Source: Brassica napus (taxonomy: Eukaryota; Streptophyta; Magnoliopsida; Brassicales; Brassicaceae). Taken from it: a stretch of 64,000 nt of DNA. Of the stretch, positions 11,152-20,885 are shown piece after piece (position 1 is the first letter of the stretch; the number at the start of each line of letters is the position of its first letter). The DNA lies in assembly GCF_020379485.1 (NCBI RefSeq), contig NC_063436.1, positions 18,431,389-18,495,388 on the forward strand. The letters are read 5' to 3'. The position numbers and the translations under genes are program-made. Under the pieces are notes generated by a model. It was not told the origin of the DNA. It saw nothing but the letters and a program-made list of their open reading frames with translations, and did not search any database.

Positions 11152-14100
11152 TTATGGAACTGTAATACCTGCACATCCAGTACGCAAATTCATGATACTG
11201 ATTCTTTGAAAACCCAATTTCTATGTTTGGACTTGCTTGGGAAAAACACTTTTTTCTTTTATTTTTAATCTAACTTCCTATTCTTTTTCTTATAAGATGT
11301 TATAACAAAATATTAACAAAATATTAACGCAAATGTGAAGCATTATATGTATTTTTCAAGAAAAAAAAACAAAACGGCTCTTTTTCTCTCTCTGCTAAGG
11401 CGATCGTTTGGCGACTTCCAGCTACAGTGCCTCCGTCTGCATCTCAGCGGCGTCTTCTCAGACGTCGGATCCTCAGTCAGGGTTCCGCCACCTCGCCGCC
11501 GTCCCCAATGAAGAAGAAAAAGCCCAAGGTTTCTCCGCCGAAACCCCCATCATTTTCCCCTTCGAAATCTCCGCCTTTGAAGACCCCTCCTAGGTCGCCT
11601 TTGGTCTCTTCCGCTCCGGCAGACCCGATCGATTCCGACCTCACCAGCTCCATGGATGCCCCAAAGATTGTTTCTGATGCCCAATCCAGCCCTCGGGCCG
11701 ATGCGGTTGCTCAACATGCTGCGGGTGCTCCAGATCTGGCCCTTGCCCCTTCAATTCCGCCATTTAGCAAGACAGTGATCGACGACAGGTCGTCGGATCC
11801 ATCTTCTACCAACATCAACAACCAGTCTATCAATTTTGAGTCGATCTCTGGGGCCTCCCCACCGAGAACCTCGGTTACAGACAAAGTTGCTTTAGTTACT
11901 GTAGATGCCAAGTTGATTTCTTTGAGCTCACAGTTAGCTACAAATAAAGCTCAAGCCCCAGATGAAATGGAATGCTTTGACGCAGCGGATGCTCAGCATG
12001 TTCCGGCAGGAAATAATCAGACTATTCAGCTGTTGGAATCTGATAAACTGGCAAAGACCTCGCTCCCACCGGTTGAAGCGAAGCTCACCAACGAAGTAAA
12101 TCAGCCACCAAAGGACCCGTCCGACACTTGGTGTGCTCACGCAAAGGGTCTAGGAAACCGTCTGTCGAAGAAAGGCGAACCTTTTACCCTTCCCTCAGGT
12201 GAAGCTTGCATAAAAATACCAAACTCAGTAATTGAGAAACACAGAAAGTCGTGGGAACCTTTTGTCTTGGGTCAGTTCTACTCGGACCCTCCCTCCCAAG
12301 GGACCCTGCACAACATAGTAAATGGTATATGGAGCAAGCAATACCGCGATATAGCAGTCTCGAAAATGGAAGGCTTTGCGTTCCTCTTTCGGATTCCTAA
12401 TGCATCGACCAAGCATCGTGTCGTTAACCAGCGGTTGTGGCAGATTGAGGGACAAACAATGTTTGTTGATAAATGGGAACCAGGAGTAGTGCCAGTTAAA
12501 CCCGAGCTTACTTCTGCTCCCATTTGGTTGGAACTCAGAAAGGTGCCGTTTCAGTTTTTCAATGAAGACGGTTTGGAACGTATTGCGGGTCTGGTGGGTC
12601 ACCCGAAGTACCTACATCCGATGACAAAAAATAAATCGAATCTTGAGGTGGCGAAAGTGTTCACTATCATAGACCCTAGACAGCCCCTACCGGAGGCTGT
12701 AAACGTTCAATTCGACTCGGGTGAAATTTGCAGGGTGCTGGTATCTAGCCCGTGGATGCCACCGGTATGCGATTTATGCAAAGAAATAGGTCACTCTACT
12801 AAGCGCTGTCCGACGGCCGCTACTGTCTGTGATCACTGCAAATCCAAATCCCATGCGTCAGCAAATTGTCCTCAGAAGCAGAAGCAGGAATCAGTTGGGA
12901 GAAAGACAAGAAGAGGCAGATCCAAAGACAAGCAGAAATGGAAAGCTGTAGAGACAACCACCGAGGTCATCAACAATGCTACTGTTAAACCCTCTCCTGT
13001 GCAAAACGAGTTGATCAATTCGCAGTTGGTCCAAACTGTTATGCCTCAAGGTTCAAAACTAGGGACTGAAAAGGACAAGGTGCAAGGAGAATCAAGCAAC
13101 ATGCCGAGTTACCTCAGATCTCCTCGCCCTAGAAGCAGATCAGCCACTACCAGATCCTCTCAGTCTGATGCGCAACCGGATTCCTCGGATGTTGAGTCGT
13201 CTGATTCGGAGCTGGAAGAAGGGGAGTTCAGTCAGGATGATTCGGGTTACCAGTTAGTGCGTAATAAGAAGAAATTCTCAGGTCTGAAAGGTAATAGGGG
13301 CAGGGGCCCCAACAAAAATTAATATTTATGTCGACTGACATTTTTTGCTGGAACATACGCGGTTTAAATAAGTACAGTCACCGCAGCGGATTAAGAAAAT
13401 GGTTTAGGAATAACTATCCTCTTTTTGGTGGTCTACTTGAGACACACGTCAAGCAGGCTAAGATGAATAAATTCGTCTCTCAGCTGTTTCCGGGATGGTC
13501 TTCAGTGGAGAACTACGGGTTTTCCCCCTTAGGAAAAATTTGGGTCGTCTGGCACCCATCTCTTTTGGTTACTGTGATCTCTAAATCGCTGCAGATGATC
13601 TGCGTCGAAGTTATCTGGCCCTCCGACCCACAGTCCACGCTGTTCATCTCGGTAATCTACGCATCAAACGATCCGTCAGACAGGACCATGCTTTGGTCTG
13701 AGCTCGTAACTCTGGCCACAACTCACGATCTCAACTCTAAACCATGGCTGGTAGTTGGTGATTTCAACCAAATTCGAGACCCATCCGAGCACTCCTTACC
13801 CACTTCGTTAAACATGGACAAGAGGATTCGAGAATTTAACCAATGCCTCTCTGATGCGAGCTTGGAGGATCTGAATTATAGAGGAACTACGTTCACTTGG
13901 TGGAACAAACGTAAGCTCTCTCCCTTGGCCAAGAAACTGGATAGGTGTCTAGCAAATGAGGAATGGTACAATGCGTTCCCTTCCTCGGTGGCTTTCTTTG
14001 GCAGTCCTGAATTCTCTGATCACGCTCCCATCATTGTCACGCTCGAGCCTACCAAGATAAGATCTAAGAAACCGTTTAAATTCTATAATTTCATATTGCA

Positions 14101-17100
14101 GAACCCGGACTTCATTGCCACTGTTTGCGTTAGCTGGTTCTCTTTTAATGTTGCAGGCTCTGCGATGTTCATAGTTTCTAAGAAGCTCAAGCTGCTAAAA
14201 AATGTGATCAGGGAGTTCAGCAAGCAGAACTACTCTGGCATCGAGAAGAAGACTGCGCAGGCTCTTGAGAAACTGATTCAGACACAAACGGTGATGCTGT
14301 CTTCCCCAACAACAATAAATGCCGCCGCTGAACTTGCAGCGATGCACGACTGGGAAGAATTATCCACAGCTGAGGCAGCGTTCTTCTTTAAAAGATCCAT
14401 CATTAATTGGCTTGCCTTAGGGGATGGTAACTCCGCACTTTTCCACAGATATGCAGCATCAAGGCAAGCTTGGAACCACATTCATTTCCTATTCTCTGAG
14501 TCTGGAGATCGAATAGACTCGCAAGCAGGAATCCAACAGTTGTGTATTGATTACTTCTCGGAGCTTTTCGGAAGTCCGGTATCTCAGCCTATGTTTGTTC
14601 AGAGTGATTTGGACCTCCTGTTCGATTTTAAATGCTCTGAGGCTCAGGCTGCGGGATTTGAAAAGAACTTCTCGCCAGAGGAAATAAAGGAAGCTTTCTT
14701 CTCCTTGCCCAAAAACAAATCAGGGGGACCGGATGGCTACTCAGCTGAGTTTTACACGGCAACGTGGTCGGTTATTGGCTTCGAAGTTACCGCTGCCATC
14801 ATGGAATTCTTTAGGACGGGAAAGCTTCTCAAGCAATGGAACTCGGCGAACCTGGTTTTAATACCTAAAAAGACTAATGCTTCCCTGCCATCTGACTTTA
14901 GACCCATTTCGTGCCTCAACACTGTGTACAAAGTCATCTCAAGGCTGCTGGCCTCGCGGCTTAAAGAGATACTGCCTCTCATGATTTCTAAAGCACAATC
15001 GGCATTCCTGCCTGGCCGGCTTCTAGCAGAAAATGTACTCCTGGCAACTGATCTCGTGAACGGCTACAACTCACAATCTCTCTCTCCAAGGGGCATGCTG
15101 AAGGTAGATCTAAGGAAAGCGTTTGATTGTGTCCGATGGGATTTCATTCTATCATCCCTTCGTGCGCTGGCGATTCCGGACAGGTACATTGGACTTATTG
15201 AGGAATGTCTTTCGACAGCTACCTTCTCTGTATCAGTAAATGGAGTTTCAGGAGGGTTTTTTAAGAGTACAAAGGGGATTCGTCAGGGGGACCCATTATC
15301 CCCTTATTTGTTTGTGCTGGCCATGGAGTGCCTCTCACGTCTGCTACTATCTCGCTACGAATCTGGCTGTATCGGCTACCACCCAAGAACGGAGGAGATC
15401 AAACTCTCCCATCTCATGTTCGCCGATGACGTTATGGTGTTCTTCGACGGGACTAGTAACAGCCTACATGGGATCTCTGAATGCCTCGACGACTTTGCCT
15501 CCTGGTCGGGTCTCCATATGAACACTACTAAAACAGAGTTATTCACCTCGGGTCTGGACCAAAGCGAAACCGCTGCTATTACTAGCTATGGTTTTCCTTC
15601 TGGTCATCTCCCCATCAGGTATCTCGGGCTCCCATTGATGAGCAGAAAGCTGAAGGTCTCTGAGTATGCTCCTCTAATGATTAAGATCAATTCGAGCCTC
15701 CACTCATGGTCAGCGAAGTTGCTATCTTTCGCAGGTAGATTGCAGCTATTGAAGACGGTTATATTTGGCACTGTCAATTTTTGGACTTCAGCATTCATCC
15801 TACCAAAGACCTGTATAACGAACGTTGAATCTCTCTGTTCTCGGTTCTTGTGGTCTGGTAGCAACGAGCGGAGAGGTATAGCTAAGGTAACTTGGACTAC
15901 AGTCTGCCTGCCAAAAAATGAAGGGGGTCTCGGGCTTCGTAGCTTCTCGTCCTGGAACAGGGTGCTGTGCTTAAAATTCATTTGGCTACTTCTGTCAAAG
16001 GCTCCTTCGCTCTGGGTGGACTGGCACTGGAACATTCACCTGAACGGGCAATCTTTTTGGTCAATAAACCCATCAGAAACTGACTCGTGGGCCTGGAGAA
16101 AACTGTTAGACTTGCGGCCGTTGGCGATCCAGTTCTGTCGAACTAAGTTAGGAAATGGAAATTCTACCAGCTTCTGGTTCGACCCATGGACGCCACTTGG
16201 TCAGTTAATTACATACATCGGTCAGTCTGGTCCAAGAGCACTAAGAGTCCGAATGAACGCTGCTGTCGTTGATGCAACTGCTGGATCGGGTTGGACTCTT
16301 CCTCATCCTAGATCGCAGAGGGAAGTGAACTTACATGCCTATCTCTCTACTATAAATCTCCCATTATCTGCTGATGTTGATGACATATATGAATGGATTG
16401 CTGGTGACTCCCCCTTATGTGTTTTCAGGTCCTCCACAACATGGGAAGTGCTTAGGCCGAGACAAGCGATAAAACCATGGGTTGACGTGGTCTGGTTCAA
16501 AGGCGCCATACCGAAGCTGAGCTTTACCATGTGGATTGCAAATTATGATAGACTACCGACGAGGGCAAGACTGGCAGCGTGGGGAATGGCGATCTCGCCT
16601 CTATGCCCTTTTTGCTCCAATTATGAAGAATCACGAGATCATCTGCTTCTTCGATGCGTGTACAGCAAAGAAGTGTGGGGAGGGGTGTTCGCAAGATGCC
16701 TTCCACCGTCAAACACGTTTACAGACTGGGCAGAGCTGCTATCTTGGATTAGAGGAGCGCCACCAAAACTCACTCTTCTTAGGAAACTGGCGACTCAATC
16801 CACTGTCTATCACTTATGGAAGCAGAGGAATAATCTGATCCATAACCAGACATCAGTCCCTGCTGCAACTGTCTTCCATGCTATTGACAAAGAGATTCGA
16901 AACATCATCTCGGCAAGGAGGCACAGAAAGCACTTCGACACACTAATGATTTTGTGGTTGAGATAAGTCAGATCTCTTGTTGTTCAAGCTTGTGTCCCAT
17001 CTTGTTTTTATTTCTTTTTGCCAAGATGACACAAACATAAGATTCTACTTTGTATTATCTTTCTTTCATATATGATATTTACAGTTTAGCAAAAAAAAAA

Positions 17101-18221
17101 AAATGTGAAGCATTACGTTGGCGTGTATGGTTACAGTTAACAAAAGAAATTATTTAAAACACTAAATATAATGATTTGGCTTAGGGATTTTAGTTAGAAA
17201 ATATGTAAATGCAAATAAAAATGAACACTCCTGCGCATGATAAATTTATATAAAAAGTTATTTAAAAAATATTATACGGAAAAATAAATTTATATTCTTG
17301 ATTGAATTAATATTTTGGTCTTTAACAATTTTTTTAGTTTTTTGTTAATTATATAATTTGTTTAGTGATGAGCTTATCCCATTTTTAATAAAATTTTATG
17401 TCAAAAAATCACTTACTGCATAAGAACCTAACGTTTAGGTCGAAAAATCTCGGATCTATTTGATTACAATGAAACTATGTCAGCTCGATTTTATATCATG
17501 ATTTAGTAATTTAAAAATTAATTATGGTTATGAAAAGTTTACGTTCACGTGCCAATCCTATCCATCTTCAATATTTTTCTCTTTTTCATTTTGGTTATTG
17601 TTCGATATAAATATTGACTTTGAAGTTTATTCTCATTTTGTTTGTTTGTTTTGATCTGAAATTTAGAAAATGTTTATGATTTAAAATAATTAAAGAGATA
17701 CATACTTAGATCGCACCTTTTGCAGAATAAATATTTTTTATTTTTTATTTTTTATATTTTTCTGCATATTATGAAATAATAAAATAATAAGTGTATATAT
17801 TAAATAACTAAGAAATCAGTTACTATTATGTAATAAATTAGCGTGTGCATATAAATCAAACTATCACTCTTGTTTATTCGCAATCATTTTAAGGTAAATA
17901 AATCAAAACAATCAATCTTATATATCGTATATGATATATAATTAAATTTAAATGATATTAACATATATATAGTACACTTTTAATATGGATATTTATTAAA
18001 TGAAGTTTTTACTCATGTGATTTTATGATTATTTACATATTTGTCTAACAAAAATTTACACCAACGATTTTTTTTAATGTGGGATAGTTTCAATAATTTA
18101 TAATTATTTAAAAACAATGAAGATTTCAAAATTAAAATATTAACTTTTCAATATATGTTCAATGCAAATACAAAATATAAGTATACATTTTCATACGATT
18201 TATAGTTTAATTTAAAAGATA

Positions 18222-18287
<66 letters not shown>

Positions 18288-19186
18288 ATATATATAAACA
18301 TAAAAACCTTTTAAAATAAAATTATTTCTTCATATGGTCTTATAATCATTGTATTTTAATACAGAAAAAAATTAAACCTTGATCATAAAAGTTTATGTGA
18401 GACTTTTAACAATTTTAGTAATTTATACTCCTATTGAAAAATTCAAAATACAATATATACAAAAAAATCTAGATTTTAATTATATAATTAATGTAATTAT
18501 GTAATTTATTTTAATAATGTTGAAATAAAAAATGATAAAAAAGTATACAGATTGTTATCAAATATTTATTGTTTAAAATTATTAATTGCTATATATATAT
18601 ATATTTTAATCACATTAGGTAATTCCGTAGGTTTTATTTAAGGAAAACATGCGAAACAATAAAGATTTGATATATGCGACCAATTATAGCCTGTGAAATA
18701 TTATTTTACTAGAGAGTATAATTTTTAGACTAGTTTATAAGGTGCTCTAGAATTCTTTGAAATGAGATTTAGAAGACATACACAAGTGCCACATAAAATA
18801 CATTTTTTTTTTAATTTTAACAAAACTTAGGTTATAACTTTTTATCCTCAATTAATATATAGGAGATATATACACTTACTTCCACATTTGGTACCGCGAG
18901 CTACATATCGACCGCATTGACGGATTACCCCAACAGCGTAGTTGACATCGATGAGAGCCGCTCTTTGTGGTGTTACAGAAGGACAAACGCACCATGCTGG
19001 AGTCGTTCTTATTCTACGACAACATTCAGCGGGGGGAGCCTGCCTAAAAATTAATATCTTGCACGCGTCAATTAACAAGCGACGTTGAGCATGGCAGTAG
19101 GTTTCTGCAACGGTGAGTTCGAGGCAAAAACTGGAAATCATCATTAGTAAGATCAGTGACTTCAACATAGCTCTACTCTCCTCCAT
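11152..19186 (-). CDS. 8-cysteine lipid-transfer / 2S-albumin superfamily protein with a 7.7-kb intron
   Basis: Exon 1 is 19186-18880 and proposed exon 2 is 11168-11152, giving 107 residues. A hydrophobic signal peptide (MLKSLILLMMISSFCLEL, starting at the Met at 19168) precedes a domain with all eight cysteines in the order C, C, CC, CxC, C, C (YC, DAC, ECC, WCVC, RQC, TKC). This is the bifunctional inhibitor/lipid-transfer/seed-storage fold. Reading through exon 1 ends unnaturally; at 18879 there is a strong donor (A then GTAAGT). A 17-nt acceptor-preceded exon at 11168 supplies SITVP and stop, giving the family-typical tail GTKCGSITVP. An AATAAA lies about 130 bp further on (minus strand, near 11020). 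The intron contains a complete LINE. The protein is probably secreted; its ligand is unknown. The exon 2 assignment is inference and needs a transcript. Confidence 0.68.
11331..11345. repeat. Left 15-bp target-site duplication of the LINE
   Basis: AAATGTGAAGCATTA, identical to 17101-17115. Confidence 0.9.
11508..13322 (+). CDS. LINE ORF1 protein (DUF4283, two CCHC zinc knuckles)
   Basis: 604 residues from the first ATG at 11508; the frame is open upstream to 11427 without an ATG, so a non-AUG start cannot be excluded. The N-terminus is basic and proline/serine-rich (MKKKKPKVSPPKPP). A DUF4283 domain follows, covering the regions GFAFLFRIPNASTKHRVVN and IWLELRKVPFQFFNEDGL. Two CX2CX4HX4C zinc knuckles come next (CDLCKEIGHSTKRC and CDHCKSKSHASANC), and then a basic and serine-rich tail. 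ORF1 proteins of plant L1 elements bind the element RNA to form the retrotransposition particle. The stop codon is five bases before the ORF2 ATG, so ORF2 is probably reached by reinitiation. Confidence 0.93.
   Translation: MKKKKPKVSPPKPPSFSPSKSPPLKTPPRSPLVSSAPADPIDSDLTSSMDAPKIVSDAQSSPRADAVAQHAAGAPDLALAPSIPPFSKTVIDDRSSDPSSTNINNQSINFESISGASPPRTSVTDKVALVTVDAKLISLSSQLATNKAQAPDEMECFDAADAQHVPAGNNQTIQLLESDKLAKTSLPPVEAKLTNEVNQPPKDPSDTWCAHAKGLGNRLSKKGEPFTLPSGEACIKIPNSVIEKHRKSWEPFVLGQFYSDPPSQGTLHNIVNGIWSKQYRDIAVSKMEGFAFLFRIPNASTKHRVVNQRLWQIEGQTMFVDKWEPGVVPVKPELTSAPIWLELRKVPFQFFNEDGLERIAGLVGHPKYLHPMTKNKSNLEVAKVFTIIDPRQPLPEAVNVQFDSGEICRVLVSSPWMPPVCDLCKEIGHSTKRCPTAATVCDHCKSKSHASANCPQKQKQESVGRKTRRGRSKDKQKWKAVETTTEVINNATVKPSPVQNELINSQLVQTVMPQGSKLGTEKDKVQGESSNMPSYLRSPRPRSRSATTRSSQSDAQPDSSDVESSDSELEEGEFSQDDSGYQLVRNKKKFSGLKGNRGRGPNKN
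13328..16966 (+). CDS. LINE ORF2 polyprotein (endonuclease, reverse transcriptase, zf-RVT)
   Basis: 1212 residues without interruption. Residues 1 to about 230 form an apurinic-type endonuclease: CWNIRGLN, LLETHVK, VVGDFNQIRD and SDHAPI carry the catalytic Asn, Glu, Asp and His positions. The reverse transcriptase runs from about residue 480 to 780, with FRPISCLNTVYKVISRLLA, the first catalytic Asp in VDLRKAFDCVRWDF (about 592), GIRQGDPLSPYLF, and the FADD box at about 698-701. A C-terminal zf-RVT domain shows VVWFKGAIPKLSFTMW and CPFCSNYEESRDHLLLRC. No RNase H domain follows. These are the activities needed for target-primed reverse transcription. All recognised catalytic motifs are present, so the protein may be functional. 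Confidence 0.94.
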   Translation: MSTDIFCWNIRGLNKYSHRSGLRKWFRNNYPLFGGLLETHVKQAKMNKFVSQLFPGWSSVENYGFSPLGKIWVVWHPSLLVTVISKSLQMICVEVIWPSDPQSTLFISVIYASNDPSDRTMLWSELVTLATTHDLNSKPWLVVGDFNQIRDPSEHSLPTSLNMDKRIREFNQCLSDASLEDLNYRGTTFTWWNKRKLSPLAKKLDRCLANEEWYNAFPSSVAFFGSPEFSDHAPIIVTLEPTKIRSKKPFKFYNFILQNPDFIATVCVSWFSFNVAGSAMFIVSKKLKLLKNVIREFSKQNYSGIEKKTAQALEKLIQTQTVMLSSPTTINAAAELAAMHDWEELSTAEAAFFFKRSIINWLALGDGNSALFHRYAASRQAWNHIHFLFSESGDRIDSQAGIQQLCIDYFSELFGSPVSQPMFVQSDLDLLFDFKCSEAQAAGFEKNFSPEEIKEAFFSLPKNKSGGPDGYSAEFYTATWSVIGFEVTAAIMEFFRTGKLLKQWNSANLVLIPKKTNASLPSDFRPISCLNTVYKVISRLLASRLKEILPLMISKAQSAFLPGRLLAENVLLATDLVNGYNSQSLSPRGMLKVDLRKAFDCVRWDFILSSLRALAIPDRYIGLIEECLSTATFSVSVNGVSGGFFKSTKGIRQGDPLSPYLFVLAMECLSRLLLSRYESGCIGYHPRTEEIKLSHLMFADDVMVFFDGTSNSLHGISECLDDFASWSGLHMNTTKTELFTSGLDQSETAAITSYGFPSGHLPIRYLGLPLMSRKLKVSEYAPLMIKINSSLHSWSAKLLSFAGRLQLLKTVIFGTVNFWTSAFILPKTCITNVESLCSRFLWSGSNERRGIAKVTWTTVCLPKNEGGLGLRSFSSWNRVLCLKFIWLLLSKAPSLWVDWHWNIHLNGQSFWSINPSETDSWAWRKLLDLRPLAIQFCRTKLGNGNSTSFWFDPWTPLGQLITYIGQSGPRALRVRMNAAVVDATAGSGWTLPHPRSQREVNLHAYLSTINLPLSADVDDIYEWIAGDSPLCVFRSSTTWEVLRPRQAIKPWVDVVWFKGAIPKLSFTMWIANYDRLPTRARLAAWGMAISPLCPFCSNYEESRDHLLLRCVYSKEVWGGVFARCLPPSNTFTDWAELLSWIRGAPPKLTLLRKLATQSTVYHLWKQRNNLIHNQTSVPAATVFHAIDKEIRNIISARRHRKHFDTLMILWLR
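17101..17115. repeat. Right 15-bp target-site duplication of the LINE
   Basis: AAATGTGAAGCATTA directly after the A-tail, identical to 11331-11345. Confidence 0.9.
17116..18879. other. Remainder of the large intron: AT-rich, inverted Helitron-like sequence
   Basis: Very AT-rich DNA. From about 18320 to 18650 it resembles, in reverse complement, the interior of the Helitron at 20300-22584: the phrase TTAGGTAATTCCGTAGGTTT near 18616 mirrors AACCTACGGAATTACC near 20520. No intact Helitron terminus is visible here, so it is probably a decayed inverted relative. No coding signal. Confidence 0.5.
18224..18296. repeat. (AT)n microsatellite, about 73 bp
   Basis: Nearly pure AT dinucleotide run with one TTT interruption near 18273. 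Confidence 0.95.
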
Positions 19187-19236
19187 TATTTCTCTTAGTG
19201 AACTTTCTATGTTTGATATTGAGAAAACGCTCCCCA

Positions 19237-19244
19237 TTTATAAA
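19237..19244 (-). promoter_or_regulatory. TATA box of the lipid-transfer-like gene
   Basis: On the minus strand this reads TTTATAAA followed by TGGGG. The upstream-most in-frame ATG (19237) overlaps this box and so cannot be in the mRNA. This decides the start in favour of the ATG at 19186 (or 19168), about 50-70 bp downstream. Confidence 0.6.
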
Positions 19245-19560
19245 GACAAAACTTTCACATATAACCGGTTAAAAATATGTGGTTCTCAACTAAAGTTTAA
19301 ATGTCGGTGCTATTTGACAAAATATGATGCCGAATAAGTCATCATCATGTTTCCCACTAATGTCTTTATTAGTTATAGTATGGTGTTACAGACCAGTGCA
19401 ACAGTTTGTTAAAAGTTGTAAAAAATAACTCCTTGTGGTAAAATGTTCGGGTAAGAGTAAACTCAACACTACCTTTACTTTTATCGTTTAGTCTCTTACT
19501 CAGTGATAAACTCAGTTATTAGCCTCAGTTGCAAAAGAAAAAAAAACTCAGTTATTGCTT

Positions 19561-20060
19561 TTGGTTGGAATGTATGCACCGGCCGGTGTGATGGTGCATG
19601 ACTATGGTCCCTATGCGCCGAGCTTCAAGATTTTATGAAACAAAATAACTTCTCGACTAGTGCCGCCTTGTCTTTTGAAAGTTTTCTCCTTTCTTTTTTA
19701 AAGTATATTACTGTTTACTTGGTGGCAGAAATCTCTGTCATGTTCCAAATTGTTTTTACAACAAAAAAAAACATAACTTCTCGACACTTCAAAGGGTATG
19801 AGCAACTTTTTCTTCATTTTGTTTTTATCCTTGGTCTTGTTGTTGCTTACTTGCTTGTTTGTTCGTCATGTTTGTTGTTGGCCTCAGTACTTTACAACAC
19901 ACACAAATTTAGTCAGGAGACAGAAGCTATTGAGCAGAGAAAAGCCGAGAGGAGAGGTTTGAAATCTGATAAAGATTGGACCGGAGATGGGTTCTTGAAG
20001 GAAACTGAGAGTATGGTTTTAACTAAGTTCAGTAGCCTGATCAAGACCCAAAATACTTAA
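19561..20060 (+). pseudogene. 3' fragment of PYD1, copy 2 (multiply broken)
   Basis: A second copy of the last two PYD1 exons and their intron, direct to the copy at 8425-9519. Damage includes a 4-bp duplication (CCGGCCGGTG against CCGGTG) that shifts the frame, loss of about 14 bp after CTATGG, loss of the AGGCATTCGCTTC exon start, and a 115-bp insertion at 19658-19772. The tail still reads SDKDWTGDGFLKETESMV. It adds nothing functional. Further 3' similarity to copy 1 runs on to 20299 and resumes at 22585 after a Helitron. Confidence 0.85.
19658..19772 (+). mobile_element. 115-bp retroposed insertion with A-rich tail and 13-bp target duplication
   Basis: The insert lies between two perfect copies of ATAACTTCTCGAC (19645-19657 and 19773-19785) and ends in an A-rich tail (ACAACAAAAAAAAAC). 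The PYD1 copy at 9260-9290 has an uninterrupted site. Long target duplications plus a 3' A-tail are the hallmark of LINE-machinery retroposition. No tRNA-like A or B box is seen, so it is not an obvious SINE and the source transcript is unknown. Confidence 0.75.
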
Positions 20061-20299
20061 ATAAAGTTTGCAACTTGAATCGGCTTTTCCTTTCTATCGT
20101 TTCACATCAACTTCTCACTTGAAAAGAAAAGAAAACTAAAGTTTACTTACTGTATAATATTTTCTTCTAGTTGTGTATCGTTTTTTTTTTTTGGTAAAAC
20201 TAGTTGTGTATCGTTTGTATAACGTATCCGTTGCCACCATTTCTTTCAAGTTGGCTTTATTATTTTCTTGGCTTTAACATCTATCTTTTCATAGTATTA

Positions 20300-20849
20300 T
20301 CCCTTATATATTAATTGAGGAACATTTGAAAAGATGTAACCTCAATTTTGTATTAATTAAAAGAGGCTCCAATGCATAGGTGTCACTCAATTAGGTAGTC
20401 AATTACATTCAATTAAAAAATAAGTAGGTCCACATTCGATTTTTATATGTTGTTAGATATATAAGTTGGTCAAACTATATGATATAATGATATGATATGA
20501 TATTTTCTTTCCTTAAATAAAACCTACGGAATTACCATAAATGACTAATATATATATGACAATTAATGAGTTTAATAATAAAGATTTGATAACAATGTAT
20601 ATCTCCTCCATCATTTTTTGTTTAATTTTATATTATTAAAATAAATTAAACAATCAAATTAGCTATAAAAAGAAAATTTAGATTTTTTCGTATATGTTAT
20701 ATTTTGAATTTTTAAAAACGACAATAAATGACTAAAACTATTAAAATTATTATGTTAAAAATTAATGATCAATGGTTTAACATTTTTATTATAAGAAGAT
20801 ACACATGATTTTAAAACCATATGAGTAAAAAATATCATTTAATAATAAA

Positions 20850-20885
<36 letters not shown>

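Larger units (their letters stand above)
11346..17100 (+). mobile_element. Full-length LINE (L1-type non-LTR retrotransposon), both ORFs open
   Basis: A 5.75-kb element contains a short 5' leader, ORF1, a 5-nt spacer, ORF2, a short 3' UTR and an A-tail ending at 17100. Perfect 15-bp direct repeats AAATGTGAAGCATTA flank it (11331-11345 and 17101-17115), as expected for target-primed reverse transcription. Intact ends, identical target duplications and two undisturbed ORFs point to a recent insertion. It sits in antisense orientation inside the proposed intron of the lipid-transfer-like gene. Confidence 0.92.

Noticed and set aside
11408..11593. Short ORF overlapping the start of LINE ORF1 in another frame
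   Set aside because: No ATG and no homology; the 11508 frame carries the conserved ORF1 domains.
15604..16035. 143-codon minus-strand ORF within LINE ORF2
   Set aside because: Antisense shadow of the reverse transcriptase/connection region.
19187..19237. Upstream in-frame ATG adding 17 residues to the lipid-transfer-like protein
   Set aside because: The ATG overlaps the TATA box on the same strand, so it should not be transcribed, and it would bury the signal peptide.
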